From contig CAWJHV010000009.1 of assembly GCA_963842795.1 (NCBI GenBank), forward strand, positions 62,001 through 126,000: a DNA stretch of 64,000 nucleotides, in the 5' to 3' direction. Under the pieces are notes generated by a model, which worked only from the letters and a program-made list of their open reading frames with translations, was not told where the DNA came from and did not search any database. The DNA is from WHSW01 sp963842795 (GTDB taxonomy: Bacteria > Actinomycetota > Thermoleophilia > Solirubrobacterales > 70-9). The stretch's first letter is position 1. Every line of letters begins with the position of its first letter. The translations under genes and the position numbers were made by a program. Positions 42,557-50,983 of the stretch are shown one piece after another.

Positions 42557-42676
42557 GCGTCCCCAAGTTCAAGCGGCTCAACCTGATCCGCGCGGTTGCC
42601 CCGGGCCCGGCAATCAAATCGAGCCGCCACAAACGGATCTGCCCGGGGATTGCGGTCGTAATCCGCGGGAGAGGTC

Positions 42677-42701
42677 GTTAGTCGTCGACGCAGGCGGGTA
42701 A
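42677..42701 (+). promoter_or_regulatory. predicted autoregulatory SigB/F-type promoter
   Basis: GTTAGT (42677-42682) and GGGTAA (42696-42701) are separated by 13 bases. The site lies 114 bases before the sigma factor start, so the factor may activate its own gene. The remainder of 42557-42814 shows no gene. Confidence 0.6.
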
Positions 42702-42814
42702 GTATCAATCAGCGGCTCTTTGCCAAGGGGGCTGCCTCCTTACCATCGACCACGGTTCTCCGGTATCTGCCGCAGGGTCCAGTCGCAACCCGACAGACAC
42801 CCTGGAGGCAACCG

Positions 42815-43588
42815 TTGTCGAAGTCCATGACGTCGCATGACCGCCGTGCCGACGAGCGGCTCTTGAACGATTACGCTCGCGACCGGCACCCCGCCCAGCT
42901 CGCGCGGTTGGTGGAGCGATACCAGCCGCTCGCGCGGTCGCTGGCCAACCGGTATCGCAATTCTCAGGAACCGCTGGACGATCTGCTGCAGGTCGCCGAC
43001 CTCGGTCTGATCAAGGCCTTGCAGGGCTACGACCCCGACCGACCGAACGGGTTCGTCGCCTACGCGGTGCCGACCATCGTCGGCGAGCTCAAGCGCCACT
43101 TCCGGGATCGGGTCTGGAACCTCCGACTCCCCCGCCCCCTGCAGGAGTCGACGCTCAAGGTGGAGTCCGCTACGGACTGCCTCACCGAGCGGCTCGGCCA
43201 CTCACCGGACGTCGCCGACCTCGCCGCCGCGACCGGGCTGTCGGGCGAGGAGGTCGAGGAAGCGCTCGTCGCTCGCGTCGAGCGCTGGACCTCGTCGTTT
43301 GACGCCCCGATCGGCGAGGAGAACGACGGTGTCACCGTTGCCGAACGGGTCGGCGCGCTCGAGCCGGGATACGACCGGGTCGAGTCCGATCTCGCCTGCT
43401 CGGCCGCGACCCTGACGGAGTCCGAGGAAGCGACGGTCCGGTTGCGGTTCGGCGTCGGCATGACCCAGGCCGACATCGGCGACCGGCTGGGCTGCTCGCA
43501 AATGCAAGTCTCGCGGATTTCGCGTGCCGGCCTCTCGAAGCTGCTCGCAGCCGTTCGCGGTGACGAGGCGGATTCGGTCGCCGCCTGA
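42815..43588 (+). CDS. SigB/SigF/SigG-family RNA polymerase sigma factor
   Basis: A TTG at 42815, six bases after GGAGG, starts a 257-residue sigma-70 type protein. Region 2 reads LARSLANRYRNSQEPLDDLLQVADLGLIKALQGYDPDRPNGFVAYAVPTIVGELKRHFRD, which is typical of SigB/F. Region 3 follows (LPRPLQESTLKVESATDCLTERLGHSPDVADLAAATGLS), then region 4 with the helix-turn-helix MTQADIGDRLGCSQMQVSRISRAGLSKL. No anti-sigma or anti-anti-sigma gene is adjacent. Promoters with its expected consensus occur across the surrounding 20 kb. The next gene starts 17 bases downstream. Confidence 0.9.
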   Translation: MSKSMTSHDRRADERLLNDYARDRHPAQLARLVERYQPLARSLANRYRNSQEPLDDLLQVADLGLIKALQGYDPDRPNGFVAYAVPTIVGELKRHFRDRVWNLRLPRPLQESTLKVESATDCLTERLGHSPDVADLAAATGLSGEEVEEALVARVERWTSSFDAPIGEENDGVTVAERVGALEPGYDRVESDLACSAATLTESEEATVRLRFGVGMTQADIGDRLGCSQMQVSRISRAGLSKLLAAVRGDEADSVAA

Positions 43589-43605
43589 GACTCGTAGCGG
43601 GAACA

Positions 43606-44649
43606 TTGTCCTTGACCACGCACCCCAACACGAGCGCGCCCCGCGAGGGGATCCTGGGTGCGATCGGTGGGACACCGCTGATCAGTCTGCGTCGCTACGC
43701 CGAGCGCCGCGACATCGAGCTCTGGGCGAAGCTCGAGGCCGCGAACCCGGCCGGGAGCTCGAAAGACAGGTCCGCGGCGCGGTTGGTCTTCGACGCGATC
43801 GAACGAGGTGAGATCGGTCCCGGAACCACCGTGGTGGAATCGACCTCCGGCAACCTCGGGGTCGGCCTGGCGCAAGTCTGCCGCTACCTCGACCTGCCGT
43901 TGATCTGCGTGGTCGATAGCCGGACCCACGAGCTCAATCTCCGCACCATGCGCGCCTTCGGCGCCGAGGTCCGGGTCGTCGATCGAGAGCAGGCTGGCGG
44001 CCGGGACCTGCTTGCCGTGCGGCTCGAGGTGGTTCGAGACCTGATCGCGACGACCGACGGCGCCTACTGGCCGAACCAGTACGAGAACGGCTCCAGCCCG
44101 GCCGCTCACGCCAACGGCACGATGCGTGAGATCGACGAGGCTCTCAACGGACGGCTCGACTACCTGTTCGTCGCGACCAGCACGACCGGAACACTGCGTG
44201 GGTGCTGCGACTACCTCGATCGCCAAGGCCGGGACACCCGCGTCGTTGCAGTTGACGCCGTCGGCAGCGTCCTGTTCGGCGGCGAGCGCTCCGAGCGACG
44301 GCTTCCCGGCTTTGGAGCGGGCGTCGCCACCGGGCTCTCGAAGCGAGCCTGGTTCGACCGCTTGGCGAGGATCGACGATCTCGCCTGCGTGATCGGCTGC
44401 CGCCGGCTCGTCGATCGCGAAGCCCTCTTCGTCGGCGCGTCCTCGGGCGCGGTCGCCGCCGCGTTCGATTCCCTCGCCGACGCGATCGAGCCGGGCAGCC
44501 GCTGCGCGCTGATTCTCGCCGACGGCGGGGCCGGCTATCTCGACACCGTCTACAGCGACGAGTGGGTCGAGGCGGAGCTCGGACTCGAAGCCGGGCGGGT
44601 CGCCGAGCTCGTCTCCGGAAGCGCCGGTCGCCGCCCGGTTGAGGCGTGA
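43606..44649 (+). CDS. sbnA: SbnA-like PLP synthase (cysteine synthase superfamily)
   Basis: A TTG at 43606 starts a 347-residue fold-type II PLP enzyme. The Schiff-base lysine is K53 in NPAGSSKDRSAARL. The substrate loop is VVESTSGNLGVGLAQ. The longer end resembles SbnA rather than CysK. SbnA condenses O-phosphoserine with glutamate to give N-(2-amino-2-carboxyethyl)glutamate, the first step to 2,3-diaminopropionate. The SbnB-type partner is not adjacent, although an ornithine cyclodeaminase homologue exists at 15913. A cysteine-synthase-like activity cannot be ruled out. It is the first gene of a four-gene overlapping operon. Confidence 0.78.
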   Translation: MSLTTHPNTSAPREGILGAIGGTPLISLRRYAERRDIELWAKLEAANPAGSSKDRSAARLVFDAIERGEIGPGTTVVESTSGNLGVGLAQVCRYLDLPLICVVDSRTHELNLRTMRAFGAEVRVVDREQAGGRDLLAVRLEVVRDLIATTDGAYWPNQYENGSSPAAHANGTMREIDEALNGRLDYLFVATSTTGTLRGCCDYLDRQGRDTRVVAVDAVGSVLFGGERSERRLPGFGAGVATGLSKRAWFDRLARIDDLACVIGCRRLVDREALFVGASSGAVAAAFDSLADAIEPGSRCALILADGGAGYLDTVYSDEWVEAELGLEAGRVAELVSGSAGRRPVEA

Positions 44650-46295
44650 CAAGGGGACCGCGTGAGCGCCTGCGGGTCGCGATCGTCGGCGGGGGCCCGA
44701 AGGGCCTGTACGCACTCGAGCGGCTGCTCGCTCACGCGGCCGAGGCGGACGCCCACCTCGACGTCGCCCTGTTCGACCCGGCCGAGCGCCCCGGGGCGGG
44801 GCCCAACTACGCCCCCGATCTGCCGGGGTACCTGCTGATGAACTTCGCCGCGGAACAGATCGACATGTGGCCGCGGCGGGGTGCTCCCGCTCCAGTCGGC
44901 AGTTGCCCAACTTTCTCGGAGTGGCGCGATCCCGCCGACCCTCGTTCGCAGACACGCTATCCGGCCCGAGCTTCGGTTGGCCGCTACCTCGCCGAGGGCC
45001 TCGCGCACCTGCTCGCAACGGCCCCGGCTGCGGTCCGGATCGACCATCGCCGCTCGCGGATCGAGAGCTTGACCCGCGATGATGGGAAGTGGATCACCGA
45101 TTCCGGCCGCTTCCAGGAGGTGCTGCTGGCGCTCGGCCACGCGCAGCGATCGGAGTCGGGACTCGATCGCGACGCCATCGGCCGCGGAGTCAGGCTCGTG
45201 CCGGCGGTCTTCCCGGTGGCCGAGATGCTGGGCGAGGCCATGGTCCCTCCCCGCTCGCGGGTCGCGATCCGGGGGTTCGCGTTGACGATGATCGACGCCG
45301 CGTTGGCGCTCACCGAGGGACGAGGTGGGCGGTTTCGACGTGAACGCGGCGGCCCACGCCTGCGGTATCAGGACGGTGACTGCTCGCCGGCGGTGATCCT
45401 GCCGTTCTCGCGCAGCGGGCGGCCGATGCTGGCAAAGACCGGCCCGGAGTGGTCCCGAGAGCGCGACCTCGATCGCCTGCTCGGCCCGGCCTTGGACCGC
45501 GTCGCTCGCCTGCCGTCGCCGATCGACGTTCGCCGCGACCTCCTTCCGGCACTGGGCGCCGTCGCGGCCGAAGCGCTCGCTCGGCTGGGGTCCGCGAGCG
45601 ACGAGGTAACGGCGCTCTCGCGCGGGCTCGAAGCCGCGACCGGGATCGAGCCGCCGCGCGCCGAACTCTCGGCGGCGGCCGAGCTCGCGCGTTCGGTCGC
45701 GATCGCTGCCGGGACCGAGCCGCCCGACCACCAATGGGCGCTGGGCCACGCGTGGCGCGCCACCTACCCGGCGATCGTCGCCCGTTTCGGCGCCGAGGGC
45801 CTCGAGCCCGAGCAGTGGCCGGCGTTCCGGCGCTTGGCGACGCGGATGGAACGGATCGCCTTCGGACCACCGCCGATCAACGCCGCGAAGCTCGCGGCGC
45901 TGATCGACGCCGGGGTGGTCGACCCTTCTCTCAGTCGCGGGCGACTCGACCTGCGGTCGGAATCGACCTGGTTGGCGCAGCCGGGCGGGGAGCATCGCGT
46001 CGACGTCGTCATCGACGCCGTGCTCCCCGGGCCCGGGGCCGTCGGGCTCGCCCAGCCTCCGATTCCGGGCCTGCTCGCGGACGGCCTTGTCCGGGTCGCG
46101 ACCGGGCGCCGCGGATTGGAGCTCACTCCGGAGATCGTCTGCGTCGGTGCGGGCGGCGACCCGACGCCCGGGCTCGCCGCGATCGGCCGGCCGACCGAGG
46201 ACTGGGTAATCGGCAACGACACCCTGAGCCGAACCGTTCACGACGAGCCCGATCGCTGGGCGAGGCGCGTCGTCGAAAGCGCGGTCGGCGGATGA
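44646..46295 (+). CDS. FAD/NAD(P)-binding oxidoreductase-like protein
   Basis: The GTG start overlaps the sbnA stop by four bases. The 549-residue protein begins with a dinucleotide-binding fold (VAIVGGGPKGLYALERLL) and continues with FDPAERPGAGPNYAPDLPGYLLMNFAAEQIDMWP, a pattern of the NAD_binding_9 type flavoprotein group. A second nucleotide motif lies at PRSRVAIRGFALTMIDA and a late FAD-type contact at EIVCVGAGGDPTPGLAAIGRPT. It could oxidise an amino-acid or amine intermediate or N-hydroxylate it. No close named homologue is recognised, and its role in the pathway is an inference. Confidence 0.78.
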   Translation: MTRGPRERLRVAIVGGGPKGLYALERLLAHAAEADAHLDVALFDPAERPGAGPNYAPDLPGYLLMNFAAEQIDMWPRRGAPAPVGSCPTFSEWRDPADPRSQTRYPARASVGRYLAEGLAHLLATAPAAVRIDHRRSRIESLTRDDGKWITDSGRFQEVLLALGHAQRSESGLDRDAIGRGVRLVPAVFPVAEMLGEAMVPPRSRVAIRGFALTMIDAALALTEGRGGRFRRERGGPRLRYQDGDCSPAVILPFSRSGRPMLAKTGPEWSRERDLDRLLGPALDRVARLPSPIDVRRDLLPALGAVAAEALARLGSASDEVTALSRGLEAATGIEPPRAELSAAAELARSVAIAAGTEPPDHQWALGHAWRATYPAIVARFGAEGLEPEQWPAFRRLATRMERIAFGPPPINAAKLAALIDAGVVDPSLSRGRLDLRSESTWLAQPGGEHRVDVVIDAVLPGPGAVGLAQPPIPGLLADGLVRVATGRRGLELTPEIVCVGAGGDPTPGLAAIGRPTEDWVIGNDTLSRTVHDEPDRWARRVVESAVGG

Positions 46296-47707
46296 GCGAC
46301 CCGCTTTCAGGATGCGTGGGAGTCGAGCCCCTACGCGGGCGGCTCGAGCCGTGGCAGCTCGAGGTCGCCGCCGACCCCGCCCGGCTGGCGGCGCTGCTCG
46401 CCGAGCATGGGTCCCCGATCAATCTCCTCAACCCCGAGCCGATGGCGCGCAACATCGACGGACTCAGGGCCGCGGCGCGCGAGCACGGCCTCGAGCTCGA
46501 GGTGTTCTTCGCCCGCAAGGCGAACAAGGGCCTCTGCTTCGTCGAGCGCGCGCGAGAACTGGATGTCGGGGTCGACGTCGCCAGCGAGAACGAGCTTCGC
46601 CAGGCCCTCGATTGCGGCGTCGCGCCGGCGAAGCTGATCGTCACCGCGGCGGTGAAGCCGAGTTCCCTGCTCGAGCTCTGCGTCGATGTCGGCGTCACCG
46701 TGGCGATCGACAACGAGGATGAGCTCGACCAGCTGACCGCGTGCGCGCGGCCGGAGGGACCGACGCCGCTCGCGATGCGCCTCGCTCCGCAGCGGGGGAC
46801 AACGCGATTCGGGATCAGCGCCGTCGGCATCCTCGACCTGGTCGACCGCGGACGGATCGACGCGTTCGAGCTCGCGGGGATCCATTTCCACCTCGACGGC
46901 TACCGGCCCGGGGACCGGGTCGCGGCGTTCGCCGAGGCGATCTGGCTGGTCGACCGGTTGGCCGAACGCGACCGCCCGATCGGATTCCTCGACATGGGCG
47001 GCGGGATCCCGATGAGCTACCTCGACTCGGCCGCGGAATGGGAGTCGTTCTGGAGTGCCCACGAGGATGGTCTGCTCGGTCGGCGCCCGCCGTTGACCTT
47101 CGACGGCCACGGTCTCGGGCTGCGCGTCGACGACGGCCAGCCCCGGGGCTCGCGAGCCGTGTATCCGTTCCACCAGTCACCGGTCGGCGGCGCCTGGATC
47201 GAGGAGGTGCTCTCGGCTCCGCTCCCGGATGCCGGCGCGGACAGCGTCGCCACGGCGCTCACCGAGCGCGGGCTGCGGCTGCATTGCGAGCCGGGACGAA
47301 GCGCTCTCGACGGCTGCGGGGCGACGGCTGCGAGGGTCGAGTTCCGAAAGCAGCGAGCCGACGGCACCTGGCTGATCGGCTTGGCGATGAACCGCACCCA
47401 GTGTCGCTCGACCTCGGACGACTTCCTCGTCGACCCCCTCCTCGTTCGTCCGGACTCCGCCGGCGAGCCGACCGAACCGATGGAGGGCTACCTGGTCGGC
47501 GCCTACTGCATCGAGCGCGAGCTGATCACCTGGCGAAGGCTTCGATTCCCGAACGGAGTCGCGGTCGGCGACGTGATCCTGTTCGTCAACACGGCCGGCT
47601 ACCAGATGCACATCCTCGAGAGCGCCTCACATCAGATCCCGCTGGCGAGGAACGTCGTCGTCGGTCGCGGCGAGGTGGCGCTCGACCCGATCGAGGCTCA
47701 AGGATGA
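46292..47707 (+). CDS. Y4yA-type fold III PLP decarboxylase
   Basis: The ATG at 46292 overlaps the previous stop (ATGA). The 471-residue protein has the alanine-racemase/DapDC barrel. The Schiff-base lysine is K76 in VFFARKANKG. Phosphate and substrate motifs are HFHLDGYRPGDR, FLDMGGGIPMSYL and LHCEPGRSALDGCG. A long C-terminal domain with NRTQCRSTSDDFLVDPLLV follows. It resembles Y4yA of rhizobia and, more distantly, SbnH, which decarboxylates a citryl-diaminopropionate unit. It probably decarboxylates an amino acid or amide intermediate made upstream. The active-site cysteine candidate is in CRSTSDDF. Confidence 0.82.
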   Translation: MSDPLSGCVGVEPLRGRLEPWQLEVAADPARLAALLAEHGSPINLLNPEPMARNIDGLRAAAREHGLELEVFFARKANKGLCFVERARELDVGVDVASENELRQALDCGVAPAKLIVTAAVKPSSLLELCVDVGVTVAIDNEDELDQLTACARPEGPTPLAMRLAPQRGTTRFGISAVGILDLVDRGRIDAFELAGIHFHLDGYRPGDRVAAFAEAIWLVDRLAERDRPIGFLDMGGGIPMSYLDSAAEWESFWSAHEDGLLGRRPPLTFDGHGLGLRVDDGQPRGSRAVYPFHQSPVGGAWIEEVLSAPLPDAGADSVATALTERGLRLHCEPGRSALDGCGATAARVEFRKQRADGTWLIGLAMNRTQCRSTSDDFLVDPLLVRPDSAGEPTEPMEGYLVGAYCIERELITWRRLRFPNGVAVGDVILFVNTAGYQMHILESASHQIPLARNVVVGRGEVALDPIEAQG

Positions 47708-48588
47708 GTGTCCCCGAGACCGCCAGGGTGCTCCTGTGCTGGGAAGCGGCCGAGGTGAACTCGTGGAACCCGGTGCTTGCCCGGCGCCTGAGAGCCGATG
47801 GCTTCGAGGTCACCGAGGTCCACGACCTTGACCAGCTGCGCGCCCTCGACCTCACCGACTTCGACGTCTGCCTACCGCGATTTCGCGCCTGCGCGGCCCA
47901 CATGGTTTGCGTCGACGAGCTCCTCGTCGATTCCGGTCTGCCGATGGTCAACTCGCGCTCGACGAGGCGACGATGCGAGGACAAGGGCCTCGCCCACCTG
48001 GCCTTCGAGCGCCACGACATCCCCCAGCCGCCGTCGTTCGTACTCAGCGCTGACGGGATCGCGGATCGCGCGGCTCAGTGGTCCGGCGAAACGCTGCTCA
48101 AGCCCTTGTCGGGCAGCCGCGGCGACGGGATCGAGATCTTGCCGAGCATGGAAGCCGCGATCGAGCGCGGGATCCAGCGCCGAGAGGACCTCGTGGTCCA
48201 GCGGATGATCTGGCCGGCGCGCAGCTGGCGGGTGATCGTCGGGCGCTCCTGCGGGGTCGTCGACCCCTACTGGCGCCGCCCGGCGCGATCGGACGATCGG
48301 GTGCTCAGCATCTCGACGGGGGCCAGCATCGTCCGCGATCCGCTCTCGGACTCGGCGAGCCGGATCGCGGAGCGGATGCTCGATGCGGTCGACGGCGATC
48401 TGCTCGCCGTCGATCTGCTCGAGGCCGACGGGCAGACCTACGCGCTCGAGATCAATCACAACTTCGACGCCCACGGCGGCTCGCGGCCGGCGGTCGACGC
48501 CTTCCGGATCGAGATCTCGGCGGCTCGGCAGCGCCTCCGTTTTCGACCTCACAACGCGGGTAGACCGGCCCGGTCCCCGATCCTCTGA
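47704..48588 (+). CDS. ATP-grasp ligase
   Basis: The ATG at 47704 overlaps the previous stop by four bases. The 294-residue protein has a RimK-like ATP-grasp layout: an N-terminal domain (residues ~8-90), the ATP-binding pair LLKPLSGSRGDGIEIL and DLVVQRMIWPARSWRVIVG, and the metal-binding end LLAVDLLEADGQTYALEINHNFDAHGG. ATP-grasp enzymes form amide bonds via acyl phosphates. As the last gene of the operon it should join the SbnA/Y4yA product to an acid. A SigB/F-type promoter for the next gene lies within its last codons. Confidence 0.85.
   Translation: MSVPETARVLLCWEAAEVNSWNPVLARRLRADGFEVTEVHDLDQLRALDLTDFDVCLPRFRACAAHMVCVDELLVDSGLPMVNSRSTRRRCEDKGLAHLAFERHDIPQPPSFVLSADGIADRAAQWSGETLLKPLSGSRGDGIEILPSMEAAIERGIQRREDLVVQRMIWPARSWRVIVGRSCGVVDPYWRRPARSDDRVLSISTGASIVRDPLSDSASRIAERMLDAVDGDLLAVDLLEADGQTYALEINHNFDAHGGSRPAVDAFRIEISAARQRLRFRPHNAGRPARSPIL
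48539..48563 (+). promoter_or_regulatory. predicted SigB/F-type promoter for Mn catalase
   Basis: GTTTTC (48539-48544) and GGGTAG (48558-48563) are separated by 13 bases, the best match in the window to the SigB/F consensus. It lies inside the 3' end of the ATP-grasp gene, 35 bases before the catalase ATG. Confidence 0.7.
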
Positions 48589-48597
48589 GGTGATTCC

Positions 48598-49575
48598 ATG
48601 ATCCTGCGCATCGACCGCCACGCCGCCGAGCTCCCGCCCCCTTCCGATCCCGACCCGAAGGGTGCCGCCTGCGTCCAGGAGTTGCTCGGGGGCAAGTACG
48701 GCGAGATGTCGACGCTGATGAACTACACGTTCCAGTCGTTCAACTTCCGCAACCGCCAGGGCGCGCGGCCGTTCTACGACCTGGTCGCGAACATCGCGGC
48801 CGAGGAGTTCGGCCACATCGAGCTCGTCTCGGCGGCGATCAACACGATGCTCACCGATCCGTCGAAGGCGACCGAGACGGCGCCGGCCGAGGTCGACGAC
48901 GCCGACTTCCGCAACCCCCAGCACTTCATCGCCGGCGGCCGTGCGGCGCTTCCGCAGGACTCGAACGGCAACCCCTGGAACGGTGATTACGTCCACGCCT
49001 CCGGCGACCTGGTCGAGGATCTCACCCACAACTTCTTCCTCGAGACGGGGGCGCGCAACAACAAGCTCAAGGTCTACGAGATGTGCGACCACCCGGCCGC
49101 GAGAGCGCTGACGGGCTACCTGCTGTGCCGTGGTGGCGTCCATCAGATCGCCTACGCCCGAGCGCTCGAGCACCTCACCGGCGCCGACCTGATGAAGCTG
49201 TTCCCGAGCCCCCGGATCCCGACCGACAAGATCCCGGAGTGCCAGCCGCACATCGAGCGCGGCGAACACCGCAAGCTCTATCGATTCTCGCTCAGCGACT
49301 ACCTGGAGCTGAGCGCGGTCTTCAACGGGCCGCACCCGGAGACCGGCGAGGAGCTCGAGGTCGTCAACGAGGCGCCCGAGGGCGTACCGCCGATGGACCT
49401 TCCCTCCCAGCCCGACGTCTTCGCACCCGACTACGCACCCGAGGAGATCGCCGAGATCGCGGCGAAGCTGCGCACCGAGGCTGGGATGTCGGAGCAGCCC
49501 AGCGGCGTGGTCGCCAACAACGGAGGCAGCGACACAGAGGGCGTCATCGACAAGGTCAAGGACGCGGTCAGCTGA
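48598..49575 (+). CDS. manganese-containing catalase
   Basis: The 325-residue protein starts at an ATG after GAGGTGATTCC. It has the di-manganese catalase ligands: the glutamate in LLGGKYGEMSTLMNY, the pair in NIAAEEFGHIEL, the glutamate in FLETGARNNKLKVYEM and a later histidine in GGVHQIAYARAL. The family decomposes hydrogen peroxide without haem and is cytosolic. The C-terminus ends in a glycine/acidic tail. Its strong stress promoter and position in the island support SigB/F control. It is followed by a flavodoxin-like reductase gene. Confidence 0.93.
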   Translation: MILRIDRHAAELPPPSDPDPKGAACVQELLGGKYGEMSTLMNYTFQSFNFRNRQGARPFYDLVANIAAEEFGHIELVSAAINTMLTDPSKATETAPAEVDDADFRNPQHFIAGGRAALPQDSNGNPWNGDYVHASGDLVEDLTHNFFLETGARNNKLKVYEMCDHPAARALTGYLLCRGGVHQIAYARALEHLTGADLMKLFPSPRIPTDKIPECQPHIERGEHRKLYRFSLSDYLELSAVFNGPHPETGEELEVVNEAPEGVPPMDLPSQPDVFAPDYAPEEIAEIAAKLRTEAGMSEQPSGVVANNGGSDTEGVIDKVKDAVS

Positions 49576-49615
49576 TCGGCGCCCGCGACCTGACGGCCCG
49601 CGACCCGGAGTGCTG

Positions 49616-50227
49616 ATGCGAGCCCTGATCATCAACTGCACCCTCAAGCCGTCCCCGGCGACGTCGAACACCGCGGCGCTCGCGGCGGTCGTCGAGGAGG
49701 CGCTGCGCGAGCACGGCGTGGAGACCGAGGCGGTCCGCGCCGTCGACCACGCGATCAAGCCCGGGGTCGAGTCGGTAATGGGCGAAGGCGACGAGTGGCC
49801 TGGGATCCGGGAGAAGCTGCTCACCAGCGAGATCCTTGTGATCGCCACGCCAACCTGGCTCGGACGCCCGGCAAGCGTCACCCAGCGGGTGCTCGAGCGC
49901 ATGGACGCACTGATCGCCGAGACCGACGACGACGGGCGTCCGCTCGCCTACAACCGGGTCGCGGGCGTGGTGGTGACAGGGAACGAGGACGGCGCCCACC
50001 ACGTGATCTCCGAGGTCGCCGGGGCCTTGATCGACATCGGCTACACGATCCCCGCCCAGGCGTGGACGTACTGGAACAAGGGCCCGGGCCCCGGCGACGA
50101 CTATCTCGACGCCGACGACGACGAGGGCAAGGAGTGGTCGCGGACCACCGGGCGGGCAGCCGCTCAGAACCTGGTCGGCGTGGCGAGGGCGCTGGCGCAG
50201 GAGCCGCTCGGGCCGCCACCGAGCTGA
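49616..50227 (+). CDS. flavodoxin-like NAD(P)H:FMN reductase
   Basis: The ATG at 49616 follows GGAG by five bases; a GTG two codons earlier is less likely. The 203-residue protein has the FMN phosphate loop in LIINCTLKPSPATSNT, the second loop in VIATPTWLGRPASVTQRVLERMDAL, and AYNRVAGVVVTGNEDGAHHVISEVAG as the third. It belongs to the NADPH-dependent FMN reductase/flavodoxin-fold group. An electron-donor role in oxidative stress is plausible next to the Mn catalase. It lies 40 bases after the catalase stop and may share its transcript. Confidence 0.87.
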   Translation: MRALIINCTLKPSPATSNTAALAAVVEEALREHGVETEAVRAVDHAIKPGVESVMGEGDEWPGIREKLLTSEILVIATPTWLGRPASVTQRVLERMDALIAETDDDGRPLAYNRVAGVVVTGNEDGAHHVISEVAGALIDIGYTIPAQAWTYWNKGPGPGDDYLDADDDEGKEWSRTTGRAAAQNLVGVARALAQEPLGPPPS

Positions 50228-50250
50228 GCTCGCAGGCCGCCCGCCTTGCG

Positions 50251-50622
50251 TCAGCCTTCGGTGGTCAACCGCACGCGTAGCGTGACGACGATTGATTTGG
50301 CCTCACCCGAGTCGTCAGCCGCCTTTCGAAGCTCGTCGCGAATCGCCGTGGCGTGCTGCTTCCAGGATTTGTCGTTGCTCAGGTCGCCAGGCGACAGCTC
50401 GATCGTCTCCGCCTCGAGCTCAAGATCCTGCTGCCGAGGCGGGAGCGGGTGGGCGAGCTCGAATCGGCGACGGGTCGCCTTGTCCAGGTGGGCTCGAGCC
50501 TCCGAGCGGTCCTCATCGGTCGGCGCACCGGACAGCAGGCGCTCGCGGAGGTCGCCTGTGCCGTCGCCCCCGCCAAGGGCTTCCGCGAGCGAACGGTCGT
50601 AAGCCGTGGGCTCGTGAGTCAC
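50251..50622 (-). CDS. hypothetical acidic protein
   Basis: The 123-residue protein is acidic and helical. The N-terminus reads MTHEPTAYDRSLAEALGGGD, the middle ARAHLDKATRRRFELAHPLPPRQQ and the end KSIVVTLRVRLTTEG, which could form a strand. No signal peptide or membrane helix is present, and I recognise no family. It is the downstream member of a minus-strand run that begins at the SigB/F-type promoter at 50984-51008. Confidence 0.6.
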   Translation of the reverse strand: MTHEPTAYDRSLAEALGGGDGTGDLRERLLSGAPTDEDRSEARAHLDKATRRRFELAHPLPPRQQDLELEAETIELSPGDLSNDKSWKQHATAIRDELRKAADDSGEAKSIVVTLRVRLTTEG

Positions 50623-50630
50623 GTGTGCCG

Positions 50631-50846
50631 CTAGCTCTTCTTCGATGATTTCTTGCCGCCCTCGCGGCCCGCGGCGCGCTTTTGCGACTTCGAGCCGCCC
50701 GACCCCTTACCACTCTTCTTGCCGCCCTTGCTCGAGGCGTCCGGCGAGTTGGCGATGGAGGCGGCGCGCTGCTTGCTCATGCCCTTCTTGCGCAGGCCCT
50801 CGTACTGCTTGTCGTCCTTGACGCTCGGGCCGTGGTCCTTGGCCAT
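50631..50846 (-). CDS. small lysine-rich protein (DUF7218-like)
   Basis: The 71-residue protein begins MAKDHGPSVKDDKQYEGLRK and has the conserved GMSKQRAASIANSPDASSKGG segment of small plasmid-stabilisation-like/DUF7218 proteins. It ends in a lysine, glycine and serine repeat tail. Its start overlaps the stop of the upstream 32-residue frame. It is presumably nucleic-acid or stress related; no experimental role is known to me. Confidence 0.68.
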   Translation of the reverse strand: MAKDHGPSVKDDKQYEGLRKKGMSKQRAASIANSPDASSKGGKKSGKGSGGSKSQKRAAGREGGKKSSKKS

Positions 50847-50944
50847 CAGTCGAGCCTCGCCTTGAGCAGCTTCTTGCCCTCCTCGCCGCCCCTGCGGCTG
50901 TGCTCCTCCTTCGTTCCGGTGACCGCACCCGTCTCTGCGCTCAT
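50846..50944 (-). CDS. 32-residue micro-protein
   Basis: An ATG at 50944, behind a strong GAGGAGG box, opens a 32-codon frame whose TGA overlaps the next ATG. The sequence MSAETGAVTGTKEEHSRRGG continues EEGKKLLKARLD, charged and helical. It is too short for family assignment. The good ribosome-binding site, the overlap and a stress-type promoter upstream all argue that it is translated. Confidence 0.55.
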   Translation of the reverse strand: MSAETGAVTGTKEEHSRRGGEEGKKLLKARLD

Positions 50945-50983
50945 CTGACTCCTCCTCGATGTGGAATGAGGTCGGGCAGGTGG

